64,000 bases of DNA, taken from assembly GCA_008360975.2 (NCBI GenBank), contig CM039185.1, forward strand, positions 806,001 through 870,000, read 5' to 3'. The notes beneath the pieces were generated by a model, which was not told the DNA's origin, did not search any database, and saw only the letters and a list, made by a program, of their open reading frames with translations. Each line of letters starts with the position of its first letter. Positions within the stretch are counted from its first letter, which is position 1. Below, piece by piece: positions 1 through 11,365 of the stretch. Position numbers and translations under genes: made by a program. This DNA is from Lichenostomus cassidix (taxonomy: Eukaryota > Chordata > Aves > Passeriformes > Meliphagidae).

Positions 1-276
1 GTCACAACGGGAGGAGAAGGGAGGTTTCCAGCAGGGAATGCTGAGACACTGCAAGTAGAACCTTTTTCTTTCCTTAGTTGTGGAAGGGAGTGGCTTTGTC
101 CCCTTCAAAATTGGAGGTGGAAGAGGAGGGATCCTCTTTCTTTTGCTGGGCTCACTCCAGAGGGACCACACCACTGCCACCATAGCCACCTCTCACCTTT
201 GTCCCAGAGGTCCAGTGACCCCTTTTGGTGGTAAACAACCTTTTTTGTGGGCAAACCATTCTGTTTTTTACAATCT

Positions 277-282
277 TTTATT
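277..282 (-). terminator. Candidate TMLHE polyadenylation signal
   Basis: AATAAA on the minus strand is the only such hexamer I saw between the TMLHE stop and the window edge. GU-rich sequence follows below 250. It would give a 3' UTR of about 1.7 kb. The gene could also use a site outside the window. Confidence 0.35.
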
Positions 283-1772
283 AATATTGTTGTGATTATT
301 GCGATTTCTTCAGTAAACTGTGACTCCGACTTAAAATCTCTCCCTAGTATTTTTCCTCCACTATGAAAAGGGGGTGGCTTGATGGGGCTTAATTTTTCCG
401 CTGAGTTTTAAAATTGGCACAACTAGCTCTGCCCCTAGGAAAATCCAGGCTCCTGCCTGAATCCAAGGCTGCCACTGGGAGTTGTACCTGGCAGAGGGCA
501 GCTCACCTGGCACTACCTGCCCAGCCTTGGCTCAGAATTCCCTTTGAACCCGGCTGACTCCTAGGGACTCAGCAAGGGTGGGAAGCACTGGCAAGGGAAC
601 ACTGAGACTGGTAGCATCAGGAAGCTCAGTCCACAGCAAGAGCAGATTTCAGGACTATCTTGGCACCACAATCTCTACATTCAGTGCTTGGATTAAACAA
701 TGGCAGCAAGTTTAGCACCTGTGCACCTGCAACGCCCCTGCCCTGAGGACATGGAGCACCTCACACAGCAAAGCCAGGGGTGAAGGGGCCCAGCCCTGCT
801 TTAAGGTCTGGTCAGAGCAGAGGAACACCCCAAAAGATATGGCAGAATGAAAAAATGTGTAACAGGATTTGCTTTTGTTTCCTTACCCTGTTGCCCTTCA
901 GTGTGCCAGATCCCAATTTACTTTCCCAGCTCTCAGGAGCTGAAAGGCACCTCTTAGTTACATTCAGAGTAGGAGAATTTTGGGAAAAATATACCCAAAG
1001 AGCGAGGTTCACGCAGCAGAGAGTGTGATGATGACCTAACACCAATTCTTCAAGAAAGGATGGAAGAGGAGGCACGGTGGGAAGCTTGTCAGGAAATGCT
1101 GTGGCTGCTGAGTGTTGCCCTCAACACAAGTGCACTGCAACAGGCAAAGGGAACACCAACACGGAAATACTGGAAGTCAAGGAAAATTGGGAATTCCATC
1201 CCACATCTGACATGGTCATCTCTACTTCCCAACATGTAGATCTTACTGTTTCCCTTTTCCTCCTCTAACCTAAACCTTCTCAGGAATGCCAAAAGTACAC
1301 CAGGATCCCTCTGGGCCCTCTCTCAGGCAGCTTGGCTTGGATCAGTAATAAGAGACAAGATCCCAGAGATTTCCATTCTCCTCTGCTAAAAAAAAAAAAA
1401 CCCTTAAACTGGCAGCTGAAAAAAGTCCAAACAGGGAATAAGGCAAAACTTCCAAATCCTGAAGGCACTTGCTTGGAGGAGCACTTCCCAGGGTGGGATT
1501 AACCACAGCTGAACCACCCTGGCTGGGAGGACCAGGCTGGGAGCATGGACAGCAAAAGCTGACTGTGCTCAGAGTGTAATCTGAGGAAATGGTCCCACAG
1601 CCTTTGGCTTCCACCTGCTCCCTCTCCTGGGAAGGCCCTGGAGCTGCTTGGAGAGGGGGAGGTGACTGAGGTATGTGCAGTGTCTTTCTCGTGGTGAGGA
1701 ACTGGCAGGGAGGGCCTGGAACACCTGGGGAGGCACCAGCTCACCTGACCTGGCATGGAGGGGAGACTGGGG
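283..1772 (-). other. Presumed TMLHE 3' UTR
   Basis: No coding signal or transposon is recognised here. ORFs in this stretch are short and unlike any known family. The only simple repeat is a 12-nt A run near 1,390. Its UTR status depends on the candidate signal at 277-282. Confidence 0.3.
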
Positions 1773-1987
1773 CTCCTGCCTCTCCCACAGATGGGATGAG
1801 AAGGCTGCCAGCCTCTCCCTAAAGTGGGACTGAGGGGGATGCTGGCCCCTTCCAAAAGTGGGACTGGGAGGGCTGCCAGCCTCTCCCCAGAGTTGGGTTT
1901 GGGGTCTGCTGGCCTCTCCCAGAGGTGGGACTGGGGGACTCCTGCCTCTCCCAGAGGTGGGACTGGGGGCTGCTTGGCTCTCTGGAG
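1773..1987. repeat. Minisatellite, ~33-bp unit, about 6 copies
   Basis: Units run from CTGCC(A)GCCTCTCCC to GTGGGACTGGGGG and repeat imperfectly with a 31-34 bp period. The array ends a few bases from the TMLHE stop codon, so in the transcript it would open the 3' UTR as a C-rich repeat. The plus strand has G runs with quadruplex potential. Confidence 0.8.
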
Positions 1988-1994
1988 GGCTGGG

Positions 1995-2126
1995 CTAGGC
2001 CTGGAGCCCCAGCAGGCGGGCAGTGTTCAGCATGTCATCCCTCGTCAGGTAACACCCACAGAGCTGCCGGTACCCTGTGAACGCTTCCCGGCCGTGCAGG
2101 ACACGCCAGTTATCCACAAACAGGGC
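1995..2126 (-). CDS. TMLHE: TMLHE coding exon 7 (residues 379-421, stop)
   Basis: The acceptor is ttcctgcag|GCCCTG. It encodes LFVDNWRVLHGRE (His389, third iron ligand), GYRQLCGCYLTRDD and the terminal LLGLQA before TAG at 1,995-1,997. Arg398 lies in GYRQL and is the residue expected to hold the 2-oxoglutarate carboxylate. Confidence 0.96.
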   Translation of the reverse strand, partial: ALFVDNWRVLHGREAFTGYRQLCGCYLTRDDMLNTARLLGLQA

Positions 2127-5100
2127 CTGCAGGAAAGGGAAAAAGTCATCAGGAGGACACCAACCACATCAGGCAGGGCCAGAAGCCTCCAGCAGTGCAG
2201 GTCCTGGGGATCCCTGGAGACTGAAAGAGGAGGGAAGGGTGTGCCACAGTGGGCACGACCCTCCTGTTTGACACTGGCACAGGTGAGGCTACAGCCAGGT
2301 GTTCCATGGGATCCTGCACAGCTCTTTCACCTGAATCCAGCCCAGAAACACATTTCGGGCTGTTTATCTGCTTTTCTACTGCAGAGGAAATAGTTCACCA
2401 GCAGTAGACAGTGGCCATCTTCTCAAAGAATCCCAGAATGCTTGGGTTGGAAGGGACCTTAAAGCCCCTCTTGTTCCATGCTCTGCCATGGACAGGGACA
2501 CCTTCCACTACTCCAGGTTGTTCCAAGCCTGGTCCAACCTGGATTTTAACTTCTATGCATGGGGCAGCCCCAACCTCCTGTCTCTGCGGTGTCACTCATG
2601 TAAGGGCTGAAATCTAACCTCAGAACTGTAACTTCTTCAGGAAGAAGTGAAAGACTGAGCATTAAGTGTTCCAGCCTCTCTGCTCCTGAGGACTCTCATT
2701 TCAGTTGTACAAAACTGGGACTAACTTTCCTCTGAGGCAAAGCTTGAACTAAACACCTCTGCCTTACCTGGAAGCTCATATTCCTTTATGACAGCAGGAA
2801 AACACACACCCAGAGGCCACTACTGTAACCTTAAAGCTTCCAAAAAGAGGAAAACTGCTGGATATGGCAGTGCCCAGACACTGGCACATCCACAGAGCAC
2901 CCTGCCCCTCTCCCTGCGCCAAACCTACAGGAAGTGGTCCCACCAATCCCAGGAGATGCAGCTCCAGGTCCCACCTTGCCTGGCTTCAGCTTGACCCAGA
3001 GCTCGTTGTCGGGCCTGCGGAGCTCGGCGGTGAGGGCACGGTGTGCGTGGTACCAGCGGCGCACCACGTCGTGGGGCACCGTGTTGATCACAGCACGATC
3101 GTAGTTGTTGTACCTGAAGGGAGAGGAGAGACAAGAGACTACCCAATGTGCCTCCAAGTGCTTCCAAGGGAACTCAGGAGCCTGTGAGATTAGTTGGTAT
3201 TTAAAGGGAGGCTTCAGAGGTGATAAGAGAGGTTGTGCTGCCAGCACAGGACTTCTGGGAACACAACACCGGGAGCAAGAGGAGTTTACTATCAAGTGTA
3301 AACCTGTTCTTCCTGGTTTCCCATGGAAGGACTTGATGAGACTGAGGACTGTTTAGAATAAAAGTGCAAAGCAGTGCTGGACAACCTCCAGAACGGAGCC
3401 AAACTGGAGTTTAAAAATTTAGTCCAAATTCTCTTTGCAAGGGATCACTCTGCCCTCTCCCTGTTCCCTGCATGCCAGGATGGTTTCTAGGGGCTTCTCC
3501 AGCAAAGAGCTGAATTCTTCTGCATCTCAAATGGAATGGGATGAGGGCCTGGAGCTGAAGGGAGGATGCCAGGAGTGAAAAATCAAATCAGCACTAACAC
3601 CCATTTTTGTATCAGCTGTAAAGCTGGGAGGAACACAGGGTGCTCCTGTGGTTCCATCCCTGCTTCTCAAAATTACACTGGGTTTTAGCCCATGGAATAT
3701 TCTGGAAAACCACCACGACAACGTCCTCCCCTCCCCAGAGGCCTCCTGTTGACATTACCTGATGAGGTAAAGCTCGTTGTTCCAGGGGTAGACGTTGAGC
3801 ACTGGCCCCACTCCGATCATGTGGTTGTGGCAGCCGCCCACGTTCTCCATGTACTCGTGTTTGAGGGGCACCTTGCAGAGCAGCTCGAAGTGCTCCGGGG
3901 CCTGGCGCAGCACCTGCTCGGCCGCGTGGAACCCATCGACCAGCAGCGTCCGCCCGCCCGTGCCCTCGTGCTTCAGGCAGTGGAACACCTGGATGCTGCT
4001 CGGGAGACACAATCCAAGAGGAACAACTTTGGCTGCCTGTCCCCTGGGCAAAAGGGCTTCCCAAGGACACAGCCAGGTGTGGATGGATGCACCACCCGCA
4101 CTTGCTGTTTCTCCAGGCCCAATCCCACAAGTTTTGCTGGAAGAGGAGGCAGCAAACTGCCTGTGCTGCTTTCCAAACCTGGGAAGCAGTCTGGGAGACT
4201 CCAGGTGCTGCAGGATCAAGCCGGTGTCACCTGAAGTCCAAACCTCACTCAAAGAGGCTGTGGCTGCCCCACCACTGAAGTGTCCAAGGCCAGGTTAGAC
4301 GGGGCTTGGAGCAACCTAGGCTAGTGGAAGGTGTGCCTGCCCATGGCAGGGTGTGGAATGGGGTGAGATTTAAGGTCCTTTCCCACCCAAACCATTCTGG
4401 GATTCCATGATTCTATTCTAAGTCCATCCAGGCAGCAGGACAGAGGTTCAAAAGCATAAAACACACTTCCCTGGCACAGCTCAGAGTAAAAGGACAGTTA
4501 AACAACTCTGGATGTACTGGCAAGGTCTCCTGGAACCTCATGCAAAGGCATGTAAGTCATGGTCTCCTGCAAGCAGTCAGGAGAAATCCCTCAGGGTTCC
4601 CTTTAGAAAGCCTGGAGCAGAGGAATCCCAGTAGTGAGGGGATGACCTACAGGACATGCCCTCCCTAGTGGGAAGCCATCCAGCTCAACTTTTGTCCTAT
4701 TACTTCTCTAAAGCTTTCCTTTTCCTTCATCCAAGCAACACAGGTGTTGCACTGCCAGGAACAAACACCCAGGAGCTGCCTCCAACCACCTACTCCCAAT
4801 TTTCACCAACTTCACTTGTTAGAAAATTATTTGTGACCTTCTGAGAAAGCCTTTATCTTCCCATCTCCCTTAGGTGCCTGTTCTCCCAGTCCCAGGGCAG
4901 GTAATGTGGCAGGACCTGCCACCCCACCCTCACCTTTTCACCTGGGTGCTCTCTTCACCTTCTACCCACACCTTCAGGATGATTTGAGAGTCAAGCCAGG
5001 AGCACTGGAGCAAAGGATACTCTGAGCCTTGGGGCAACCAGCTCCCGAAGCAGCTTGGAGCACTGGGAAAGCCTCCAGGGAATCTGATCACTGAGAAATG

Positions 5101-8100
5101 CTGGAGACTCCCCACAACCCTGGGAGTTTCTATCCTCTACTCTTTAGATGGGGGTTAGGAAAGCCAGAAATTCCTGGTTTTGCTACAGAACTACAATTCT
5201 GCAGAATTCCAGGCATTTGTGGCCAGCCCTGCTCATGCAGGCTGTGCTGTCACTGACTGATACACTTCAGTTGGCTGCAGGTGAGAACACACCTGAAGGG
5301 AACTTTTCCAAGTGGAAAAAAAAGGTGTAAAAACAGCTCTGGATTCTGGCACTGAGCAGAGCAATCAAAGCTCTTCAGTAGGCTGAAGTTCTGATCACTC
5401 ATGACTTCTTTTATTTGGTTTTGGGGAAGATTTTGTGAGCTCCTAAAACAAGCCAGCCAAGCAGGAAGGTCATGAAAGCCCATGGGTCCTGCAGGAAGCT
5501 GTTCACTGGGAACAGGGAAGTAAATTGGATCTGTCTGGAAGTGTGGAGCAGCTCCAGCTCCACAGGGCACAGCAGACCTACTCCCTTTGCTCCTGACACC
5601 AAGGACAAACACCGCCACCCAGAGCTTCCTGCCTGGCTGCACACAGCCAAGGTACACTCCCCCTTTCCTGGGCTGAAGGGCTGCTCTGAAATCCAGGTGC
5701 AGCCAAGGATCTCACAGCTCCTTTCTCCCCTAGTCTTCCGGCTCCTTTCCCATCAGGATGTTCACAAGTTTCCAACCCCACTTGGGAAGAGCTAATCCTG
5801 CCCTGGGGCAGTAGGCATGGGATGGATACTTTATCTTTGTATCCCTACTTCCACTCTGGATCACAGAGTTTCCACTCATTCTCTCCCAGGCCATTTCCTG
5901 ATTCCCTTCTTGGTAGAGATAAAAGCAGACCAAAGAAAACTAAGCTGGAAAGTGAATCTAAGTCACAGAATCCCAGAATGGTTTGGCTTGGAAGGGACAT
6001 TCCAGCCCACCTTGTTCCACCCCTGCCACGGGCAGGGACACCTTTCACGAGCCCAGGCTGTTCCAAGGCTCCATCTGACCTGGCCATGGACACTTCCAGG
6101 GATGGGGCAGCCACAGATGCTCTGGGCGGTCTCCAGCACCTCCCTGTGAACCAGGACCAGGGCTGCTGCCTTCCTTTTCCCAGCAGTGGATGAAACAGCC
6201 CAGAGACTGTATGAGAGGAGCAGTTGGGGAGGGAACATCTGGTGAGAATGATGCAAACACCAAGTGCTTTCCAAAGCCCAGGCTGGGGTGAACTGGGAAG
6301 GACTGGGAAAGCTTGGTTCCAGAGTACCTGCAGGGCTCCAGCACTGCCAAAACACAAACCCAGCCTGGCTGAACTGGGGCTCAGGCACTGCAGGAGCACA
6401 GTCACCACAGGCTGTGCCAAGGGAGCTGCTCCTGGTCCTTTCCCAAAGGCATAGCTACTCTCCCCACTTTGCCAGAGGATACAGCTGGAAGAGTTCAGCC
6501 AGCAGAGACAGGATTAAGTCAAAGCAAACTCCTGCAGTAGCTCTGTCCAGTAGCTGCAGAGGGGCACTGGCTGCAGGAGCAGCTGGGCTTTCCCAGCTAT
6601 CTAAAAGAAGCAAAACCCACAGCTCTTCTCCATGAGGTGGGAAGAGTGGTACTTGGAGATCGAGGAGGGGCAGTTCAAAGCTCCTGTCAGAGGAGCTTCA
6701 GGCCAGCACCAAAATGTTCCAGCCCTGAGCCCTCAGCGTGGCTGCAAAGCTCCTTGAGCCCCAGCGACACCCAGCAGCAGCCGCAGCTCTCCAAGAGCCA
6801 AGTGCTTCCCTGCCTGCATTTTGGGAGACCTAGAAATCCCAAGCACAGGAAGAGTGATCCACAGACCAGCTCACTCCACAGTGATCACATAAGGGCAATG
6901 AGTGATGGGACAAGGGGGAATTACCTCAGGCTGAAGGAGGGCAGGGTTAGATGGGATATTGGGAAGGAATTCTTCCTTGTGAGGTTGGTGAGGCCCTGGC
7001 ACAGGTGCCCAGAGAAGCTGTGGCTGCCCCTGGATCCCTGAAAGTGTCCAAGGCCTGGGATAGTGGCAGGTGTCCCTGCCTGTGGCAGGGGGTGGGACTG
7101 GATGAGTTTTAAGGTCACTCCCAGCATGAACCATTCTGGGCTTCTATAATCAGATAGGCCCCAGAATTGCTGCAGTACATCCCAGTGCAGCTCTAGAGAC
7201 AAGGCAGCTTGAGCTGGTCAGAAAGGCATTGCTGCGGCTCCCTCCTGCTCCTGCCCCATGTCTGGACAGCAGCAGCAGCACGTACCCGCAGGGCTCCTGG
7301 AAGTAGGTGGTGTCTGTGTGCCGATCCAGGGCCAGCTTGGTGTAGGCTGTGTCTCCCCGGGAGAAGTCAGAGGTGAAGTACCACATCCTGCCATAAATGG
7401 TCTCCCTGGAAAAGAGATGGGCAGTTATCATGGATCAGTGTCTGGCTAAGGCACATCCTCCCCTACATTTGAGTTATTCCCCTCTGTCCCATGCACAGAG
7501 TCATTAAAGCAGAACAACTTTGCAAAATTCACATTGTCAGGATGATGCTTCTAATCCCTCTTCTGGTGTTCAACTCCTCTCTTCCCTCCCCAGTGAGGTG
7601 ATGAATCTTCCCCTCCTCAAACACAGATGTTTCCACACCAACCATCATCCCCAATCATGGAAGTGACACGAGGAGTTGCCTGAGTGCAGCTAGCCCTTAA
7701 TTATATCCACAAAGGGCTACCCAATAATTCCACTTCTTCCTCCCAGAATCCTGGTTTCACTACCTTCCCCCTCAACATGCACAGGAGGGAAAGGACAGCA
7801 GGCACTCAGGGGCTACAGGGGGAGGATGCCTGGAGACAAAAGTTGGCTGGATATTCCCTGGAGTCTCTTGTTTCTATTTGGAGTGACTGTTCATTAAAAG
7901 AAGTCCCTCCTTTTCCAGTGGCCCCAGGCAAATCAAACTGTTTCTACAGCTTGGATAAAACCCCAAAGTCAGCCCCTGGCCTGCCATGCTGGTGGTGTTT
8001 TACACAAACACAGCACTAACACCTCTCACTATTTTTCTTTAGCGAGAGCTCCAACTGGTTTTTGATCTCCCTGGCTCCCAGGGACAGGGCTGCCCTCCTG

Positions 8101-11076
8101 ACCCCTCAAGTCATAACAGGAAATGTCTCTCCTGGCAAAGCTCTGCTCTTCCCAGACAGCCACTTCCTTCAGTCCCTTCTCTCTGCACAGTCCCACTATC
8201 ACAAAAGTCATCAGATGCTCCAGGGGCAGCTCAATAACTCAGTGACTACCAGCTGTCCCATAAAGGAGGGTGGATCTCACAGTGGGCTCCTCCATCCCAG
8301 GTCAAAGTGGAGCAGCCAGAGGCTGTAGGAGACCCAGAACATTTGTTTGCAAACCAGGCCATGCCGCACAATATACAGGATAAGGAGGTAGCACCTTCTC
8401 AAACAAAAAGGAAACAAGTTTACCCTTCCCAGGATAGCCCAGATACCTGATTATGCTGATCCTCTCTGCCAAGATTTCTGTGTCCTCTTTGGTGGGAGTG
8501 ACATTCTCCACAAAAGCAATCCCATACAACAAGAAGTTCTGAAGGAATTCCTTCAGTCCCTCGTCTGTTTCCAGGAAGCTCCGGCAGTCGACAGAGGGGA
8601 CCTGGGCTTGCCGGTAGATCTCAGCATTCCAGAGGATCCGGGGGTGCATGACCTGCTGCTTCTGTCCCTCGTAGCTGTTCTTCACCAGCCATTCCAGCCT
8701 GTACCGTGTCACATGTCCATCTGGCCCTGGCACAGGGACAAGGGCATGGTCACCAAAATCCCACTGACCAGCTCGAGATCGTGGCACCTATCAGCCCAGG
8801 AAAGGCCTCACCCTTGTCGCCTGTCTGGGGATAGGCTCTTTGCACCCTGGTGCCACCCAAAATAGGATCTGTAAGGCCCTGAGTCGTTGCTGCCACAACT
8901 CCAGATTCAGGGTGGCTGCATCTCCCTCCCAGTTTGGGGTGGCTGCTGCAATCCCCTCCAAATTCCCAGCTAAGTCCTGCATCCTCAGTGGTTTTGGTTT
9001 CTGTTGGCTCCAAGGAGAAGCAAAGCTCTGAAGTCAAAGCCCTGAACAAAGGTAAGCTCCAGCAAAAGGAAGAAAGCAACTGGGAAAGTGAGGAGAAAGG
9101 ACAGAAAATGGGCATTGTGAGCAGGGATGACAGCTGCTCAGACAGGATGGGGGAAGGAAAAGAGAACCAACCGTGTCATGCCACATCTGTTCACCACCTG
9201 CACTGCTGGGGGTGTTTGACCAAACCAGACACTGCACACACACAAAATGGCTTGGGGGAGGAAAACCACAGCAATTTGAGGCTGAGGGGTGTTTACAGTA
9301 AGAGCAGTGCCTAAAACATGCTCACAGCTCAGTATCTTCCCAGCCAGCCAGATGTGGGGATAATGCTGCCCTCTCCCAGCAAAGTGGGACCCATCAAGCT
9401 GGCTCCCTCCAGGACAGGAGGGCACAGGTGCTCAGTACTCACAGGTGAGGAAGAGTGTGGTGTCATCCACCCTGACGGCCTGGGGCTGGATGGCCAGGTC
9501 CACGCTGGCTGTGTCCAGGTTGCGCTGGTTGGTCTTGGCATTGTAGCAGGAGGCAGAGCGGCAGTGATCCCTCAGCCACACGAAATCCAGGCGCATCAGG
9601 GTGTCCCCATACCTGAGCTCTGCAAGGGATGGCAGCAGAGGATGCTTTGGGGGAACAGGGGGGATAAACAAAGCCCAGAACTGAAGTGTAGAGCCCACAA
9701 GTATCATCCCATTTGTAGCGGATGCAGTGGTACCCCTCAACATAAAGCATCACATAAAGAGGACCTGGCAGAACATGTTATCCAAGGCCTGGCTGTCAGT
9801 GATCTCACCACTTCCCTCCTTACCAAGGCTACAGGAGATCTCACAGAATCATCCCAGACTGGTCTGGGTTGGAAACTCATCCAGTCCCACCCCCTAATGC
9901 ACACAGGGACACCTTCCATTAGACCAGGTGGCTCCAAGCCCCGTCCACCAACCTGGCCTTGAACACTTCCATGGATGGGGCAGCCACAGCTTCTCTGGGT
10001 AGCCTGTGCCAAGGCCTTACCACCCTCACAGGGAAGGATTTCTTCCCAATATCCCATCTTTCCCTCCCTCTGGCAATGAGAAGCCACTAAACTGCAACAT
10101 CCCACCCTGCAGTGGGAAGAAGCACAGCTCACACATGCTGTTCCCAGATCTCCCTCCATTGTCCCTTCAACAAGTGGTAAATTCAAACCTGCCTATCACA
10201 GACTCGTAGAGCCCCAGGAGGAGTGCAGAGAAGAGTCAACCAAAAAAATCAGTGAAGGCCCTCCTTGCTCCATCCTGGGACAGCTCAGGAATACTCAAAG
10301 CCCTTCAGAAGGGGGTCAGAGCCAGCACAGGCAATGGAAGAGCTCCTCCTGCTCCAGTACTACTCAGCTTTGAAATTCAGGCATATCCAAGGTCACTTTG
10401 CAGTGTGCAAACAACAATATCCTTTGCTTGGAGCCACTATGCAAAATGCTGAGCAATTCCCTCTGCTTTCAAGTGACTTGGAGTACTGAGGTCTCACTGG
10501 CCTCAGCTGCCATCACCCAGGAGAACCTGCACAGGGTGGGGGAGGAGAGGTGGGCACACACCAGGGCTGAGGAGGGCTCTACCAGGGAGAGCCTGAGCAC
10601 GGCACAGAACACAGTGCCTGACAGGGCAAGGCTCAGACAATTTTTTCTTCAGGAATCCCTGGATTTGATTTCTGCTTTAGCACTGCCTCACTTATCATAG
10701 ACTTGCCATGAGCAGACAAGGCTGCTCTGTTCTGCCTTTGGGAATTCCCGAAGGGAACGTGAAACATGCAGCGTGCATCCCTCTAATGCAGGTTACTTCA
10801 AAAGGAAATAACACACCACTGCCAGGGAACAAGGGCCGGAAACCTTCACTGCTGTCCCTGGGCAGAGCAGAAACACCCACACCCAGCACACCTACCGAGA
10901 TGGTCCCGGTGCAGCTGCCAGGCACACTGGGGGGACTCTGTGGCTGTGGGGTGGCAGCGCACCGGGGCAGCCAGGATGGGCCTGGGGTCCTGGGGCAGCC
11001 ATGGCCAGCGACGTCCGGTGCTCCCACGCTGCCGGCATCGCCCCTGGAGCAGCCACGCTAGCCTCTGGCACCACAT
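1995..11076 (-). CDS. TMLHE: TMLHE, trimethyllysine dioxygenase, mitochondrial (7 coding exons)
   Basis: TMLHE hydroxylates N6-trimethyllysine to 3-hydroxy-trimethyllysine using 2-oxoglutarate, O2, Fe(II) and ascorbate. This is the first step of carnitine biosynthesis, in the mitochondrial matrix. The coding parts are 11076-10896, 9619-9443, 8726-8447, 7405-7286, 3995-3759, 3113-2975 and 2126-1995. They total 1266 nt, or 421 codons plus stop, which is the human length. All introns are GT-AG, with phases 1,1,2,2,2,0. The first ~29 residues are Arg-rich with no acidic residue, as expected for a mitochondrial presequence. The N-terminal DUF971-like region (about 60-120) contains WLRDHC. The double-stranded beta-helix dioxygenase domain carries HTD (His242, Asp244) and HGRE (His389), with Arg398 as the expected 2-oxoglutarate contact. 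Exon-by-exon similarity to mammalian TMLHE is unmistakable. No frameshift or premature stop is present. Splice sites were read by eye and no transcript was available. Confidence 0.97.
2425..2588 (-). repeat. CR1 LINE 3' fragment (TMLHE intron 6)
   Basis: GGGTTGGAAGGGACCTTAAA and CAGGGACACCTTCCACTACT are the reverse complement of the CR1 3' end. It is truncated at the 5' end, as is usual for CR1. Confidence 0.9.
2975..3113 (-). CDS. TMLHE: TMLHE coding exon 6 (residues 332-378)
   Basis: The acceptor is cccttcag|GTACAAC and the donor is GGCAAG|GTGGGA. It encodes YNNYDRAVIN and ends WVKLKPGK. The splice to exon 7 is phase 0. Confidence 0.95.
3759..3995 (-). CDS. TMLHE: TMLHE coding exon 5 (residues 253-332)
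   Basis: The acceptor is gagcag|CATCCAGG, chosen over an AG three bases upstream because it gives GIQVFHCLKHEG without an added residue. The donor is ATCAG|GTAATG. It contains GGRTLLVDGF, VPLKHEY, NHMIG and YPWNNELYLIR, the core of the dioxygenase fold. Confidence 0.95.
4251..4420 (+). repeat. CR1 LINE 3' fragment (TMLHE intron 4)
   Basis: GAGGCTGTGGCTGCCCC through CCCACCCAAACCATTCTGGG, ending in the CR1 tail with ATTCYATG-type octamers. Confidence 0.9.
5962..6135 (-). repeat. CR1 LINE 3' fragment (TMLHE intron 4)
   Basis: TCACAGAATCCCAGAATGG tail, then GGAAGGGACATTCCAGCCC and the CCACGGGCAGGGACACC block. Confidence 0.9.
6903..7150 (+). repeat. CR1 LINE 3' fragment (TMLHE intron 4)
   Basis: Longer copy. 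It contains GATGGGATATTGGGAAGGAA, GCCCAGAGAAGCTGTGG and a tail ending near 7,150, only 136 bp from coding exon 4. Confidence 0.9.
7286..7405 (-). CDS. TMLHE: TMLHE coding exon 4 (residues 213-253, first Fe ligands)
   Basis: The acceptor is ttttccag|GGAGACC and the donor is TGCGG|GTACGT. It encodes ETIYGRMWYF then RHTDTTYFQEPCG. His242 and Asp244 of the H-x-D motif bind the catalytic iron and fall at the same residue numbers as in the human enzyme. Confidence 0.96.
8447..8726 (-). CDS. TMLHE: TMLHE coding exon 3 (residues 120-213)
   Basis: The acceptor is gtgccag|GGCCAGATGG; joined to the T of exon 2 it restores TGG for Trp120, giving WPDGHVT. A second AG six bases downstream was rejected because it loses this codon and the frame. 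The donor is ATCAG|GTATCT. It carries WLVKNSYEGQ, PRILWNAEIY and LLYGIAFVENV, the start of the TauD/TfdA-type dioxygenase domain. Confidence 0.95.
9443..9619 (-). CDS. TMLHE: TMLHE coding exon 2 (residues 61-119 plus part of Trp120)
   Basis: The acceptor is ccttgcag|AG and the donor is ACCT|GTGAGT. It encodes the N-terminal DUF971/GBBH-like domain with MRLDFVWLRDHCRSASCYN, nearly identical to mammalian TMLHE. Glu61 and Trp120 are split codons at the two ends. Confidence 0.95.
9841..10090 (-). repeat. CR1 LINE 3' fragment (TMLHE intron 1)
   Basis: TCACAGAATCATCCCAGA tail, CCATTAGACCAGGTGGCTCC, then CCACCCTCACAGGGAAGGA and CCCAATATCCCATC. Confidence 0.9.
10896..11076 (-). CDS. TMLHE: TMLHE coding exon 1 (residues 1-60 plus 1 nt)
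   Basis: Starts MWCQRLAW and ends CAWQLHRDHL, collinear with the human N terminus (MW..RL, CAWQ.H.DH). The ATG is preceded by a pyrimidine tract and ccag|G, so an acceptor lies 1 nt upstream and this exon is probably transcript exon 2. The donor is CTCG|GTAGGTG at 10,895. The low-acid, Arg-rich start fits mitochondrial targeting. This is the most diverged exon, as expected for a cleaved presequence. Confidence 0.9.
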
Positions 11077-11189
11077 CCTGGCAGGCAGGAGAGAGGGGAC
11101 AAGGTGACTTGGATGTGTTACTGTGTCCTAAACCCCAGCAGGACACATCCCTGAGGAGACACAAAGGAGTTTCCGCGATTCTGTGAGAA

Positions 11190-11365
11190 TGAGGAAGACC
11201 TGGCACAGGGTGCCCAGAGAAGCTGTGGCTGCCCCTGGATCCCTGCAAGTGTCCAAGGCCAGGGCTTGGAGCAATCCGGGTAGTGGAAGGCCCATGGCAG
11301 GGGGTGGAATGGGATGAGCTTTAAAGTCCCTTCCAACCCAAACCATTCCAAGATTCTGTGATTTA
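11190..11365 (+). repeat. CR1 LINE 3' fragment (TMLHE 5' intron)
   Basis: GCCCAGAGAAGCTGTGG through CCAACCCAAACCATTCC. It lies about 110 bp upstream of the first coding exon of TMLHE. Confidence 0.9.

Noticed and set aside
8880..8960. Tandem repeat GGGTGGCTGC in TMLHE intron 2
   Set aside because: Two to three short partial copies only, with no extended period.
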